Shown here: positions 23,590 through 35,003 of the stretch, piece after piece
Position numbering within the stretch: position 1 is the first letter of the stretch
Layout of the letters: every line of letters starts with the position of its first letter
Source of the DNA: Reticulitermes speratus
Lineage: Eukaryota; Arthropoda; Insecta; Blattodea; Rhinotermitidae
Length of the DNA stretch: 64,000 bases
Assembly (NCBI GenBank): GCA_021186555.1
Contig: JAJKFL010000014.1
Location: 23,009,033 to 23,073,032 of the forward strand
Direction of reading: 5' to 3'
Translations under genes and position numbers: made by a program
The notes under the pieces: generated by a model
What the model was told of the DNA's origin: nothing
Seen by the model: the letters and a program-made list of their open reading frames with translations, nothing else
Database searches by the model: none

Positions 23590-25062
23590 TTTGTAGTCTG
23601 TCTTACGACAGGTCCGTAACGTCTTCCAAAGCGAGTTCTCCACAGGGTGCGATCTAGTGCCTCCTCTTTCAATTTACAGTATCTTCTCTTTTCTTAAGGT
23701 CATCCAGTAGCTGCTTACGCCTTCTTCCTCGTCTTCCCGTCATTTATATCCTTCCTTCTAACTTTCATTCAATCACGTGTTTTAGAATGCAGTTTCTACG
23801 CAAGATGTGACCAATCCAGTCAGCCTTTCTTCTTTTTATTATATGTAGGATATTTCTCTCCTCCTTGACTCTGTAATACTTCTTCATTTTTCACACGACC
23901 GGTGCAACTGATCTCCATTATTCTCCAGCACCATATTTCAAAACTTCCCAGGTATTTCTGATCTACTTTCCGAAGCGCCACTTTTCAGCACCATACAAAG
24001 CTATGCTCCAAATGTAGCATTTTACTAGTTTCTTCCTTAAATTTAAGTCCAGTTTGCTGGTGAAAATATTCTTCTTTATGTTGAATGCTGCTTTTGTCAT
24101 GGCAATTCTGGATTTAATTTCACGTGTACACCTTGCATTATTTGTTAGCATGCTACCCAAATAATTGAAGTATTCCACATTCTCCAATTGTTTTTGATCT
24201 ATCATAATTTTTATTGGATATTGTTGCCTTGAGATTCTCATTACCTTAGTTTTTTCCACATTCATTTCCATTCCATAGCGTCTTCCAATTTTAATTAGTC
24301 TATCAATTATGCCCTGTAGCACCGTTTCTTCCTTAGCCAGTAGCACAAGGTCATCTGCATATTTCACAGTGCGAATTACTTGCCCTCCTGTTTTGAAGTC
24401 TCCAAACACTTCAAAAGCTTCGTTGGTAAAGTACTCGCTGTATAAGTTGAACAGAATCGGCACAAACAGCAACCTTGTCTAACTCCTCTTCCAAACTTCA
24501 CACTTCTCGTCTCCCCTTGGTCCAGTCGTATTTTGACACTGTTCCATGTACAATTTGCTGATCAGTCTTCTTTCGCGCCAGTCTGTCCCAGTTCCCTTTA
24601 GGATCTGCATTAATTTGGTCCAGTTGACACGTTCAAATGCCTTCTGCCAGTCTATGAAGCAAGCACACAATTCCTCATCTATGTCTAAGGTTCGTTCTGA
24701 TATTATTTTCAGCATCCCAATTACATCCCTAGTTCCTTTTCCTCTTCTAAATCTAAACTGATCTTCTCCAAGAGCATCCTCAGTCTTCCTTTCAATCCTT
24801 CTTCTAAGTATTATCCTCGCTACTATCTTTGCTGTATGTGCGATGATGCTGATTGTGCGGTGGTCGCTGCAGTTTGTAGCTTTGGGCTTGTTCTTTAAGG
24901 TAATCGTTGTAACTTCAATGAAATCTCTGGGCCACTCTTCAGTTACATACATGCTGCTGATCAGCTCTTTCATTAGTTTGAAACCATCGTCTCCCAACAA
25001 TTTGAGTACATCCCCAGGTACATCGTCATCTCCTATAGCCTTCTTATCCCTCACTGGAAGAT
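23590..25062 (-). mobile_element. LINE-1 family non-LTR retrotransposon, second 5'-truncated copy
   Basis: It shares with the 6318-7646 copy the reverse-transcriptase region, the C-terminal basic region and the 3' end (tgtagtctgtcttacgacag at about 23596). It extends about 150 bases further 5', adding the segment before the reverse-transcriptase core (DDDVPGDVLKLLGDDG). Numerous single-base differences and small deletions separate the two copies, so they are independent insertions rather than a recent duplication. Confidence 0.93.
23600..25054 (-). pseudogene. Reverse transcriptase of LINE-1, broken by frameshifts
   Basis: The first segment, 24479-25054, carries the pre-core region and motif A (ACFIDWQKAF followed by Glu where the other copy has Asp). 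A one-base loss near 24460-24470 relative to the 6318 copy shifts the frame. The second segment, 23963-24472, carries ILFNLYSEY, motif C YADD and the conserved block MNVEKTKVMRIS. A further one-base loss near 23975-23985 shifts the frame again, and the C-terminal basic region continues out of frame to about 23600. Both catalytic motifs are readable but lie in different frames, so no active enzyme can be made. The ATG at 25054 is internal to the ancestral protein. Confidence 0.92.
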
Positions 25063-25064
25063 AT

Positions 25065-27580
25065 ATACACTAAAAATAAGGAAGTTCATTTTGTTTGCAC
25101 TGGTATACATTGCTGGAAAATAAATTTGACGTTCAGTGTCTTTCTAGTGCCAAAATACGAGAAGCTGTGAATTTTTTATCCAGTCACAATGTTGGCCCAT
25201 AGCTAAGGGAACTATCCATATTATGGTCCTATGGCTTCTGGCACTTTGCAGTCTGCTGTCAAGAGTAGAATATGTCTCTGAAACGTTGTTTGTTAACGCC
25301 ATTTACATGGTTTCATAACATAGTGGATCGCAATGTGAATTTATATCGCCGTGAAAACTTCAGATGTAAAGGAACTTATTTCCTCACAGAATTGTGAATC
25401 AACATCCGTCACTTTAAACAGGAGTATGCACCAATATTAGAGTAATTGATAATAAGTTATACTTGCTCTGGAATAACAAAGTTTGAGGCTGTTTGAGAAA
25501 ATGACCTAAGGGGGGGAGGGGGGAGTAACAAGAAAACTTTGAAAACTGCATATTGACGAGCATTATACTTTTTACCCTTAAATAAATGTTCTTAGGTACA
25601 CAAAATAAAGAAATGGATGAGCGGAACATGTAGCACACATGGGGAAAATTAGAAGTGCATGTACAGTTCCTATTGGAAGAAGGAAATGAAATAGACTTCT
25701 TGAAATAACTAGGCGTTTGTGTGATGATCTTATTAATGTAGACGTTAAACAGTAGGCTGTGAGAAAGTGGACTGGATCCTTAATACGTCAAAATAGGTTT
25801 TCATTGGCGTTATGAAAATGTAATGAAACCTCCAGTGACGTACACAGGTGGAAAGTTTCTGCCTCACTTAAAAAGAAGTTTTTCAAGAAGTACTTCCGGT
25901 GTAGAGCTGCTTCTGTTAAAAAACATGTAACAAAAGATTATTTATTTTCTGAGATTTTGTGTATACGAGGAAAGACGATAATGATGTGAGATATTTCTTG
26001 TCGTCTGCTCTGTCCCCTGCGCAGGGAAGAAGAGTGACATTTCTTCACGTTTAAAATGTCCGAAAACACAAAAGTGCAAAACAAAGCTTTGGAATGGTAA
26101 ATGGTCAAGTATGCATGACGAGATAGCATATAAGAAATAATTTAACTCTACTGAGATTATAGAGCTGAGAACTTTAGGAGAACTTTTTATATGCGGTAAA
26201 ATATGAAAGAAAAACCCCGAATGAAGTCAGTAGCATAGAGGGTTGAGGATGGAAATGGGGCATTACTGTAACAGGAGACTGTAAATGATTATGATTTGAA
26301 ACAACATGAATCGTGACCCTTACCGTAAGGAATGTGTACTGCAGAAAACTGTGTGTTAAACTAGTTTTATGGCTTTCGCAGCTGTGTGGATAAGGTATCA
26401 GTCCAAAACTTTGCAATGTGTATTTGAGTCTCAACAAACAAACATTTGTCATTATTATGTATTTTAACGTCTACGGTAAGGCTCCTTTCAATAATTGTAA
26501 CTACCTATTGACGATTCGTTAGGAATTGTGCTTCGATGACATGCACTGCACTCCAGAAAACAAACCAGATTCTTCTGATGTATTAATATCCGATCTTGTA
26601 CGTCCCTACATGAAAGGAATAAATGTGCGCATAGGATTACAGTGTAGTAACCGTAACAAACTGTTGAAACACAAACCAGATGTATACATCGATTGTAAAT
26701 CATACTACAAGCTCCTATTTGTACACCGAATTACGTCCTACAACATAAATGGGGGGTGTCTGAGAACAGGATGCTGAAGAAACATTTCGATCTAAGTGGG
26801 AAGAAGCGACAGAAAGCTGCGGACATTTGCATAACAATGAGCCTACACACTCTTCGCCAAATATTATGAAGATAATAAAAATCAAGGAACGTGTCATTGG
26901 GCAGGGTATGTAGAATGCATGGACAAATGTGAAACTAATATAGTTTTGGGGGAGAGGCGTTAAAACTGAAAAGTACCGCTTGTAGACGACATTAAAACAG
27001 ATCCTAGGGGTGTATTTTCGAGAGTATAGACTGGTGTTTTTTGGCTTTTGATGGAAACTGACAGCGGAATCATGCAAATACGGTAACGAGCATTTGTGTT
27101 CCTGAAAATCGAGGAACTCCTTTTTTATAACTCAGCAACCATTACCTTCAGTTTCATGGTGTTTGTCTCTTGAACATTCCGGACCCAAGAATTAAAGAAA
27201 CATGAAGGAAAATGTCTAGAATATAACTCATCATCCAGAGATGCTGACAGTAGAGCGAACTTTGTACGATGTAAATACAGCGAGAGAGACCGTGACTTGC
27301 GCGTTCAGAATACAGATGCATGTGTATTTGCGCGCAATAAGTCGTAAATTTGTAACAAGCGACAGAGCGGTGAAATTTACGTCTCACGTATATTTGATAC
27401 CGAAATGTATCGTGCATGAGACATGCCTTTAGCAGTTTCCACGTGAAGATAATCTAGACACGTTCTGTGTCTTCAGTGCCCTGGGGGATAAACTATTACA
27501 GGTCGCACGTTGAAACTCCCGAAGACTGCTTCATGTGTGTGTGCCATACACTTTATCTAAGTAACAAACAAATTAATTAA
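25065..27580. other. Non-coding stretch with G-rich tract
   Basis: A G-rich tract lies at 25510-25524. Open frames at 26174-26452 (minus), 26526-26777 (plus) and 26715-27077 (minus) overlap one another and carry no domain I recognise. Nothing here matches other parts of the window. Confidence 0.4.
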
Positions 27581-27582
27581 CT

Positions 27583-27603
27583 GACGTACTAACTAACTAA
27601 CCC
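27583..27603. repeat. TAAC/GTTA short-repeat tail of LINE-2
   Basis: Repeated ctaa units (ctaactaactaacccc) sit exactly at the 3' edge of the LINE-2 copy that follows. They read as TTAG units on the element's strand and so look like its short-repeat 3' tail. Confidence 0.7.
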
Positions 27604-28035
27604 CACGCAAGGGATACCTTCTACAGAAGCTAATGTGTCCTCAGCTAGTCAAGAAATTCCCCGCATTTTATGGAAACCAGAAATTTATTACTGCACTCAA
27701 AGAGCCCGCCACATGTCCACCATATACTGAGCCAGATAAATCTAGTCCATGCCTCTATCCCTCTCCTTTAAGATACCTTCTAATATCCTCCCATATACGC
27801 CTAGGTTTTCCAAGTGGTCAGTTTCCGTCATATTTCCCCACCAAAACCAAGTATGCACCTTTATTCTTCCCTGTATGTGCCACATGCCCCGCCCATCTCA
27901 TTCTTCTTGATTTGATGGCCCGAAAAATATTTTGTGAGGGTTACAGATCATAAAACTCCTCATTAAGCAGTCTTCTCCATTCCCCTTTCACCTCGTCCCT
28001 CTTAGGCCTAAATGTCGCTTTTCCTCGAACACACT
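27597..28035 (-). mobile_element. LINE-2 family non-LTR retrotransposon, longest 3' copy
   Basis: On the minus strand, short segments in shifting frames read GKATFRPKRDEVKGEWRRLL, then SRRMRWAGHVA (about 27880-27920), then PLGKPRRIWEDIRRYLK. This is the C-terminal zinc-knuckle-less basic tail I know from non-LTR elements common in cockroach and termite genomes. The reverse-transcriptase core is not included. Stops and frameshifts break it repeatedly. The plus-strand 106-codon frame 27633-27953 is an antisense shadow. The 3' end carries the TAAC tail. Confidence 0.85.
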
Positions 28036-28060
28036 TTGCCTATTATATACAATAATTGTT

Positions 28061-28314
28061 TTTCAAGGCTCAAGAGCCCCTAGTAGGCAAGGGCCTCCTC
28101 ATTGTCTAGGCTTCACGATCACACTCAGTTAAGACACACCACACTCGACAGGACTCCTCTGGGCGAGTGATCACCCGATGCAGAGACCTCTACCTGACAG
28201 CTCACAACATTCGCAAAAGACAAACATCAATACCACCGGCGGAATTCGATCCCGCAATCCCAGCAAGCGAGCGGCTGCAGACCCACGCCTTAGACCGCGC
28301 GTCCACTGGGACGG
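28061..28314 (-). mobile_element. tRNA-derived SINE, group D
   Basis: Read on the minus strand, it starts with a tRNA-like head near 28314. A B-box-like segment follows (gggatcgaattcc, about 28243-28255). The body includes gcagagacctctacctgaca (plus strand 28181-28200), and the element ends at ctcaagagcccctag. It is nearly collinear with 39068-39329. A degenerate flanking repeat (tatacaataattgt at left, tgtacagtaatagt at right) is compatible with an old target-site duplication. Its 3' end abuts the 5' side of the LINE-2 copy. Confidence 0.82.
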
Positions 28315-28386
28315 CTGTGTACAGTAATAGTACCAACAAAATGCACACACAAATGTATTAAAAATAGTGATATACACGATGACCCC

Positions 28387-28534
28387 CTACATTTTTCGGC
28401 CAATCATGTGGTCGTCCTCAAGAAGGCAAAACGCAAAGGATGAAGATATGAAAGGTGAAATTACTGAAGTATCAGTACCAATCCAAAAAATAAAAATGAC
28501 AATCATAAAACCACGGTCTTATGATTGTCATTTT
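28387..28534. repeat. Foldback-family motif plus perfect 16-bp hairpin
   Basis: At 28387-28422 the minus strand reads a GACCA..TGGCC-type stem followed by CCGAAAAATGTAG, as in the foldback at 4900. About 70 bases on, 28493-28508 (aaaatgacaatcataa) and 28519-28534 are perfect reverse complements around a 10-base loop. Confidence 0.75.
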
Positions 28535-28539
28535 GCACA

Positions 28540-29970
28540 ATATATAATTAGTACCACTGCTACTTAGTAGATATGACAGGACATTTTTCCCTCAAAGTCA
28601 TTCATTGCTGTAGAAGAATTTGTCAGATTTGAGATTTAGCAACGTTGAGAGCTTGGATTGCGGTACCGTGTGTTAAGACATCGTTTAAGACGTGGTTACA
28701 ATCATGTTGGAGGAACTACTGCCTCGATCTTCAGGGTACTCCTAACTTATCTTCAACATGGAATCGGAAGTTTCTTAAGGGAAATTATTAACCTCCTACG
28801 AGGATATATGGTGTCGTACCTCAGAAGTCATAATTCTGAATTTATGAAACTTCGTATGCAAAACAAAGTATTTAACTGTACAGTAATGTAGTACTGGTAA
28901 AGTTGGTGTCCTTGTTTACTGAATCTAGTGCAGTAGTTTTGTAGCATAGAAACTGTGGATGATGTGTGCGAAGAATTGTAAGGATGTGCAAGAGAGAAAT
29001 CATGGAAATTGTTAGTGTGGACTAAGAAAACATTTGTCATGATAGCTGCACTCCGAGACGAGAATCGAAACCATGATGCTAATTAAAAGTTACATTCATC
29101 CTCCCTTAGGCTGTTAAAATTTAATTTGCTGTGCATTCTTTACAAAGTAAGTTGCGAAAATCATGTGATTGTAAAGCATACATTTAACCTTTAAAGTGTC
29201 TTACAAAGTTACACCCCGAACATAGAGGCAGTATATACCACCGAAAATTCGGAACCCTTATCATCATAACCCAGAAGATGGAACCTGGCATACATATACG
29301 AATCTCTTTAAGCACCTGAAGTGTTACACGTCTGGACATAATTGTTGTAATTTAAGTTGTAAAGTGTTTTCACATGGGACTTCCTTTTTCTCACACTGAA
29401 TATTAAAACTTCTCAGTCGTAGCTATAACAGAAGCCGCATGAGCAGATCATCAGTTCGAGGTTTTTACAGCGTCACTGATGAAGGTTAAGGTCTTGTGAG
29501 ATACGACACTCTGTTTATTGGTAAATAGTTACCGAGATATCGGACGAGATGAATCTTTGTAGCAATAGCCAGCTTTACGCTCGTATGTTTACTTTTATCT
29601 TCAAATTAACGCCCAATTCTTGACCACCTCTAATGGTCGGCACCATCATGCTCGTAATTCCGGTGATCTTGGCGTTCGTTTTACTTGGTGTCATGATGAG
29701 ACATGTTTCGTGCGTAATACCCATTACAATCATTAGGAAACTTTCACAAGTTTCAATACCTAAAGATGGTGTACTAATATACATTTAATGCAGCAAATGT
29801 AAGCATAGCCTATAAACACCTTTCTTCCATTCCATACACAACATCCGGCTTCCTGTGTGTGAAAGTCATAGAAATTAATTAAATTATTTTACTTTCTATT
29901 TAAAGTTACTCTTGAAATATAAGCAGTCGATTATTTAATTTTTATTTCCAAGCAAGCTGTGTATTTTATT
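28540..29970. other. Non-coding stretch with one dispersed ATCTTCAGG motif
   Basis: No gene was recognised. At about 28685-28730 the text ...gcctcgatcttcaggg matches the recurring TTTCG/ATCTTCAGG block. A 7-bp hairpin gaaactt..aagtttc lies at about 29738-29755. Confidence 0.4.
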
Positions 29971-29973
29971 GTA

Positions 29974-30430
29974 CAGGTCCACAATAATTTATCCGAAATT
30001 CTTGGCGTCAGATTTGTTTCGGAATTCAAAATTTTTCGGTTTTTTAGGAAGGCAATTTGGTGCATACGCCGTACGCTACGTATCATACGAAGCGGGGTCT
30101 GGAACAGTACTCCACTCCGTAATCAAACACATCACTGTTGCTGCAGTGAAACGTGTGAATATTCACATTGAGCGGGATAAGGAAAGACTGAAAATAGTAT
30201 TACAGTTTATTGCACTTTATTTGTATACTGTCATAATAAACCTGCAAGTGAAATAATGGTATAAATATTGACCGTAAATATTTTGTACTTTTTATTTCTA
30301 AAGAAAACATTCAGTAAAACTGCAAACATACACAGGTTCAACTAAGTTAAATACCTGTACATATACATGCAAAACTTTCGGTTTTCAGAGCTTTTCCGAT
30401 TTTGGAATTGCGGATAAGGGATTGTGGACT
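29974..30430. mobile_element. Pogo/Tigger-like MITE (Tc1/mariner superfamily)
   Basis: The left end caggtccacaat..ttatccg.aatt is mirrored by the right end aatt.cggataa..attgtggact. These are the terminal inverted repeats typical of pogo/Tigger-type elements. TA dinucleotides flank both ends (29972-29973 and 30431-30432), as expected for the superfamily. At 457 bp, with no transposase motif, it is non-autonomous. The plus-strand open frame 29969-30256 starts at the element edge and is probably not a gene. Confidence 0.72.
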
Positions 30431-30432
30431 TA

Positions 30433-32465
30433 TTTTATTGTTACATTTGTATAACAAAGCTGGGTTATGTGACATTTAATAGACTACTTCTTTACTAATC
30501 GAATAATTTTTTGTAACGAAACTTAAGCTATATTTCAAGATTAAAACAAAATTACCGGAGAATAATCCATAGGCTTATAATGTTATTATTCATGTTCTGC
30601 AAAGGAAATTAAAAAGGCCCGGTCACTCATACTTTGAATAAGGTAAATCTTTAACTGTAGCCTTAATTTCAGAAACGAGTAAAAAGAGGCAATTGATAGC
30701 TTTAAAGTCGTCACGTTTTAACCACATAGTATATATATGCACACATATGTTGAATGAAGCATAAATAAAATCCAGCTAGCAAATGCTAAATGAAACGCTG
30801 CTCCCTTCCCCTCTCTCATTAGTCGTCTGTCCGTCCACAAAAAGCGATTACTGACGTCGAGTCCTCTGTTCCACCATCACTGTATAGCTCTGTAAATGGA
30901 GGACAAATTACTGCAATGACGCACATTCACATTATTGGAGTGCCGAGGAGAGCATCGATCACGTGAAAACTCGGGGATCCAGAAAATTGCTACCACTACA
31001 GCCTCATTTATTCTTCTGATTTTTGTGCCTTTTGTGTCTCCCGGTCAGAACCGATATCTCAGTAGGAGCACTTGTTCTAGTTTGGATGGACTGCAGTGAT
31101 ATTTGGTTACTGGTATTGTTTCAGTCTATGATGCTTTGCAAGGCAGTAAATTAATGTCAACGGTAAAGTCTTTATTCAGGAGCCTTCTTTGTTAGCAAAA
31201 AAGTAAAATTCCCTGACATCTCCTGTAAATATTGCAAATTTTACATCAAAACTTATAAAGATTGTGTTACTCAGAATTACTATTAAACGTAACTATTACT
31301 CTTTATTTATTTGAATATATTTGATGCTAATTGGTGAAATAATATTCCGTGCAACATGCGAAAGTGGATAACTCGAGTATACGAATTTTGATAAGCGTGA
31401 CGAATAATTAATCCTTAGCCAGAAATCCATAGTTCTTATCGCAGAATGAGAAGTAGGGTGTAAAACCGTACCTAAAACCCTGCTGTATACTTGGACGCGA
31501 AAATAAGCCGTATTAAAACTTAATACACACTAAAATTTAAGCAAATCAATTGCTTATTCTTATATGAGGTAGATTTAAACTAATGTCTGTAGAGGAAACT
31601 CTTGCCTTCGGTGTATGTTTACTATTTTTGTTAAATTACATTATGTCTGTAGACTGTAACGAAATATTACCCCTTTTATAATTCAATTACAAGAATATTA
31701 CATGGAAATATAATTAGTTTTCTTCTAGACATGCATTCTTGGAAACTGACAATACAGAGCGTGTTTCAGTAATATTTGTGTAAACTTCGCGTACAGATTT
31801 AACAAATCTAAACTAGACAAGCCTACCAAAATCATTGTGTTGAACACTTTGATGACTGACTTTATAAGAATCACATATAAAAATCAGTTCCTACGTCGCA
31901 GACAACGCATTTAGTGCACATTGGTGTCTACTGTGAGAAGCATACATAACGTAAACACACTAGCTTGGGTAAAGTCAGAGCTTCTTAATGTGGCGGCAGG
32001 CTGTATGTATACTCGTAGTTACCATTCGGTTTTTAAACGATTAAGTTTCTTGTACATAAAGGCGACTTGGGGATCGAAAGGGGCGTGGGGTTGTTGGAGG
32101 ATAACACTGATATTTACCTTAGTGAAAAAGGTCGTAAGGATAGAGAGCGAATGGAAATGGCTTAGGATCGTGTCCAGTGGCGAGCTTAGGCATCAGCGGT
32201 ATGGAGTCTTCAGGTTTCACTACCAGATTTTTAGCTGTGTTTATAAAACTGCTTAAATCAGCAATGTCTCCTGGAATTAAACCTATTTTGGTATATTTGT
32301 GTAACTTTGTCTCTTTCATTTGTCTCTAATATCTTACGTTAAGTAACGATACATAAATCGAAAACTGTATGAGTGGATGTGAGAGAGGTTCTTACTGCAG
32401 TGCATATCAATATTATTGACGCTTATGCTTCTAGAACCTATCTACCATTCAAGATGAACCGTAAT
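30433..32465. other. Non-coding stretch, one unrecognised minus-strand frame
   Basis: A minus-strand frame at 32119-32319 has a protein-like composition (IPGDIADLSSFINTAKNL). I cannot assign it to a family; it might be a decayed repeat ORF. The plus-strand frame 31921-32256 overlaps it and is probably a shadow. Nothing else was recognised. Confidence 0.35.
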
Positions 32466-32469
32466 GATT

Positions 32470-32528
32470 ATGGCTAACCGTTTCGAGGGTAAGCAGTTCC
32501 CTCGAAACGTCGGTGCCCTGTTAGCCAT
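32470..32528. repeat. Two-tier hairpin with CGTTTCGAGGG stem
   Basis: The inner stem is cgtttcgaggg (32479-32489) with ccctcgaaacg (32499-32509), a perfect 11 bp. The outer stem is atggctaac (32470-32478) with gttagccat (32520-32528), a perfect 9 bp. A one-sided 10-base bulge separates the tiers. The CCGTTTCG/CGAAACGTCGG text links it to the small foldback family. A weaker second hairpin (ttgacg...cgtcaa) follows at about 32638-32676. Confidence 0.8.
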
Positions 32529-33099
32529 CAACGTAGCGTCATATCCCAGAAGAACGGAATCTTTAGCTACCACGTTGAGAAAACATCAAAACTTGCAAGA
32601 TCACTTTCCTGACGCCATATAATTTCGAAGACTGGTATTGACGTTTTGGAGGAACCTGTTTCTTCCATCGTCAAGTATTCTGTCTGGTATATGATTGTTG
32701 AAGGTTCTTGCGTCTACCAAGCTACATCATTCGGTATTCCAAGAGAAAAAACAATCCCATATATTTCGACTGATATAACTGCGGCTCTGTGGTCAAAGTT
32801 CTGTTAATCTGCTTCACGTGCCATAGACTTAAAAATTCCCTACCTTGCCTCATAGATTATGAAAATTTTCCACATCTACGGCAAGGGAAAGGTACCACGT
32901 CAGTTTAAACACAGTGCTTTTTGAAATGTCTAAATGCTGATAAATATAAAGTTTCAAATCGTCTTCATTACTAGGTAGTCCTTGTTACCTCTTTGACAGG
33001 TTGCTGAGAGGAGTTATGAGCCCAGATGTAAATGAAATAGTTTTATTATCATTACCAGAATTCGATTTTAAACTGGCCAGTATGTAATTCCTAGAATAA

Positions 33100-33291
33100 A
33101 GTGATCTACCTTGGCCCTAGAAGAAAGTTAGAAGAGACGGGAAGACGAGGAAGAAGATGTAAACAATTACTGGATGACCTTAAGGAAACAATAAGATACT
33201 GGAGGTTGAAAGAGGAAGCACTAGATCGCAGTCTCTGGAGAACTCGCTTTGGAAAAGGCTATGGAACTGTCATAAGACAGACTGTGTGATG
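33100..33291 (+). mobile_element. LINE-1 3'-end fragment
   Basis: The plus-strand frame 33101-33289 reads the C-terminal end of the LINE-1 protein: TGRRGRRCKQLLDDL, then RYWRLKEEALDRSLWRTRFG. It ends beside the 3' sequence cataagacagactg and a short GATG tail. The orientation is opposite to the two long copies. Only the last about 60 codons remain. Confidence 0.88.
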
Positions 33292-33973
33292 TTGATGACC
33301 TTGGCCTTATCATCCCTCTAAATGAAGACAAAAATGCCCGCTCTTTTGTTCCTGGACAGATGCCTGGAAACAGCACGATATTAATACCTGTTTTGTCTCG
33401 TAGGAGTTTAAAAAACACGCGTGTTTTATATGTCCGTGATGTAACCACAATTTCATGGCGTGAGTAATAATGCGACATAAACTTAATCTGTATTTCACTT
33501 TTAAAAGTTGTAAGAGTGAGTTTTATTGGGGTTTAGCGTGAAGCAGAAATTTATTGCCAAAAAATGTAACAATTTCAAGACCAAAGAAATGCGAATGTTA
33601 TTGCTGTAATTCCAACATGACATGGTTGTAATGAAACGGTCACGGATAAAACTGTTATTTCATATATAATATTCATGACTCAGGTACTCAGCCATACTGA
33701 AGTTGAGGGTATGTTGCTTGAAGAGAAGGTTGCAACTCATTATTGCCCTTTTATTACTCTGTCTCCACGGAAAAGCTCATACCTGGTGGCCATGAAAACA
33801 TTTATTTAGACGATGCAGTCATTCTTTCCGGCCATCCACCCTCATTCACAAAAAAAATACGTAGTAGAGAGGCGTCCTATCCATGTAATTGCCTCTCATC
33901 CGTAGTCACACAAATCTGAACGTGTTCCCTAGTTGAGAGGGAGGGACGGGGAAACTGAAGGGTTGATGTGAGG

Positions 33974-34006
33974 TATGGTGGTGGTGATGATGATCATGAT
34001 GATGAT
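33974..34006. repeat. GGT/GAT triplet tract
   Basis: Imperfect ggtggtgatgatgatcatgatgatgat, seen directly. It makes a His-rich shadow frame on the minus strand. Confidence 0.85.
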
Positions 34007-34977
34007 ACATGCACGGGAATTTTGTGACTCGAACAAGTGTAACCATCTTCTGCCACACGCTCAGTGAACCTCCGTCCTCGTTGCACATTAAAAGGGTTTG
34101 CGTGACGGCGCGTGTGTACTTCAGACGTGCCAGTGTCATGAAGTAAACGGAAATGGGAATTGTAAGCCTAGTGCTACTTTTAAGAAGAGTCTAAATTGCT
34201 TGGAGTTACTTAAATTGTGCACTTGACACGGGATATAGCACTGGCATGTCGACGCTTATGCGATATTAACTGTAATATTATATACTTAAATATTACGTTT
34301 TTTTTATAAATCACAGTGAGCATTTTATGCGAGACACGTTTTGAGTAATGTAAGCAGAGGTACATAAAAAATTTCCTGAATGTGAATGAGAAAATATTTC
34401 CTGTAATGGCGCCCCAGTAATGGAAGAGAAGTTTTGAGATGTAGAAGAAGTTTCTGGCAGTATTTATTGGCTTCCACCAGTTTAAAGTTCGTATACTAAC
34501 ATAAAGTGGTTTTGTTACTAATTATCATGCGGCTCCGATTTCTACAGAAGAGTGCAGAAATGTTGTGTGTAATTATTAAACATTTAGTTAAACGATGTTT
34601 CGAAAGATTGTAATGCCTCCATCTTCAGGGTAAAATATTCTGAACTTGAATCTTCAGCAAAGCCGACGTGAAAGCGTCGGATCTCAGTTATGGAATGCGT
34701 TTCCAGACCTACATCCTTCGGTCTTCGATTTCGTCACAGTAAGTGATAATGCCTTCAATCTGCAAATCCTTTTCCAAGTTTAGTTAGCCTATACGTGTCT
34801 TAGCAACTATGAAAGTCGCATTAATGATATTGTGGATAAGTGTCACATGTCTGCCTTTGTACGTAACTGAATGGAAATAATAACATAATGCGCAAGAATC
34901 CTTGAGGCATTGAATTTAACACCTAACATGTTAGTGATTTACATGTATGACCTGCTCAATGAAGAAATATTCCCTTT

Positions 34978-35003
34978 ATTACACAATTTAGATATTGTGT
35001 AAT
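34978..35003. repeat. Perfect 10-bp stem hairpin
   Basis: attacacaat (34978-34987) and attgtgtaat (34994-35003) are perfect reverse complements around a six-base loop. No surrounding coding region or U-tract suggests a terminator role, which would not apply in an insect genome. Confidence 0.8.

Noticed and set aside
27633..27953. 106-codon plus-strand open frame (KFPAFYG, CPAHLILLD)
   Set aside because: It is the antisense of the LINE-2 C-terminal region. Frames like this are often annotated as hypothetical proteins in cockroach and termite genomes but are shadows.
34978..35003. Rho-independent-type terminator
   Set aside because: The hairpin is perfect, but the DNA is insect-like, with no upstream gene and no role for bacterial terminators.
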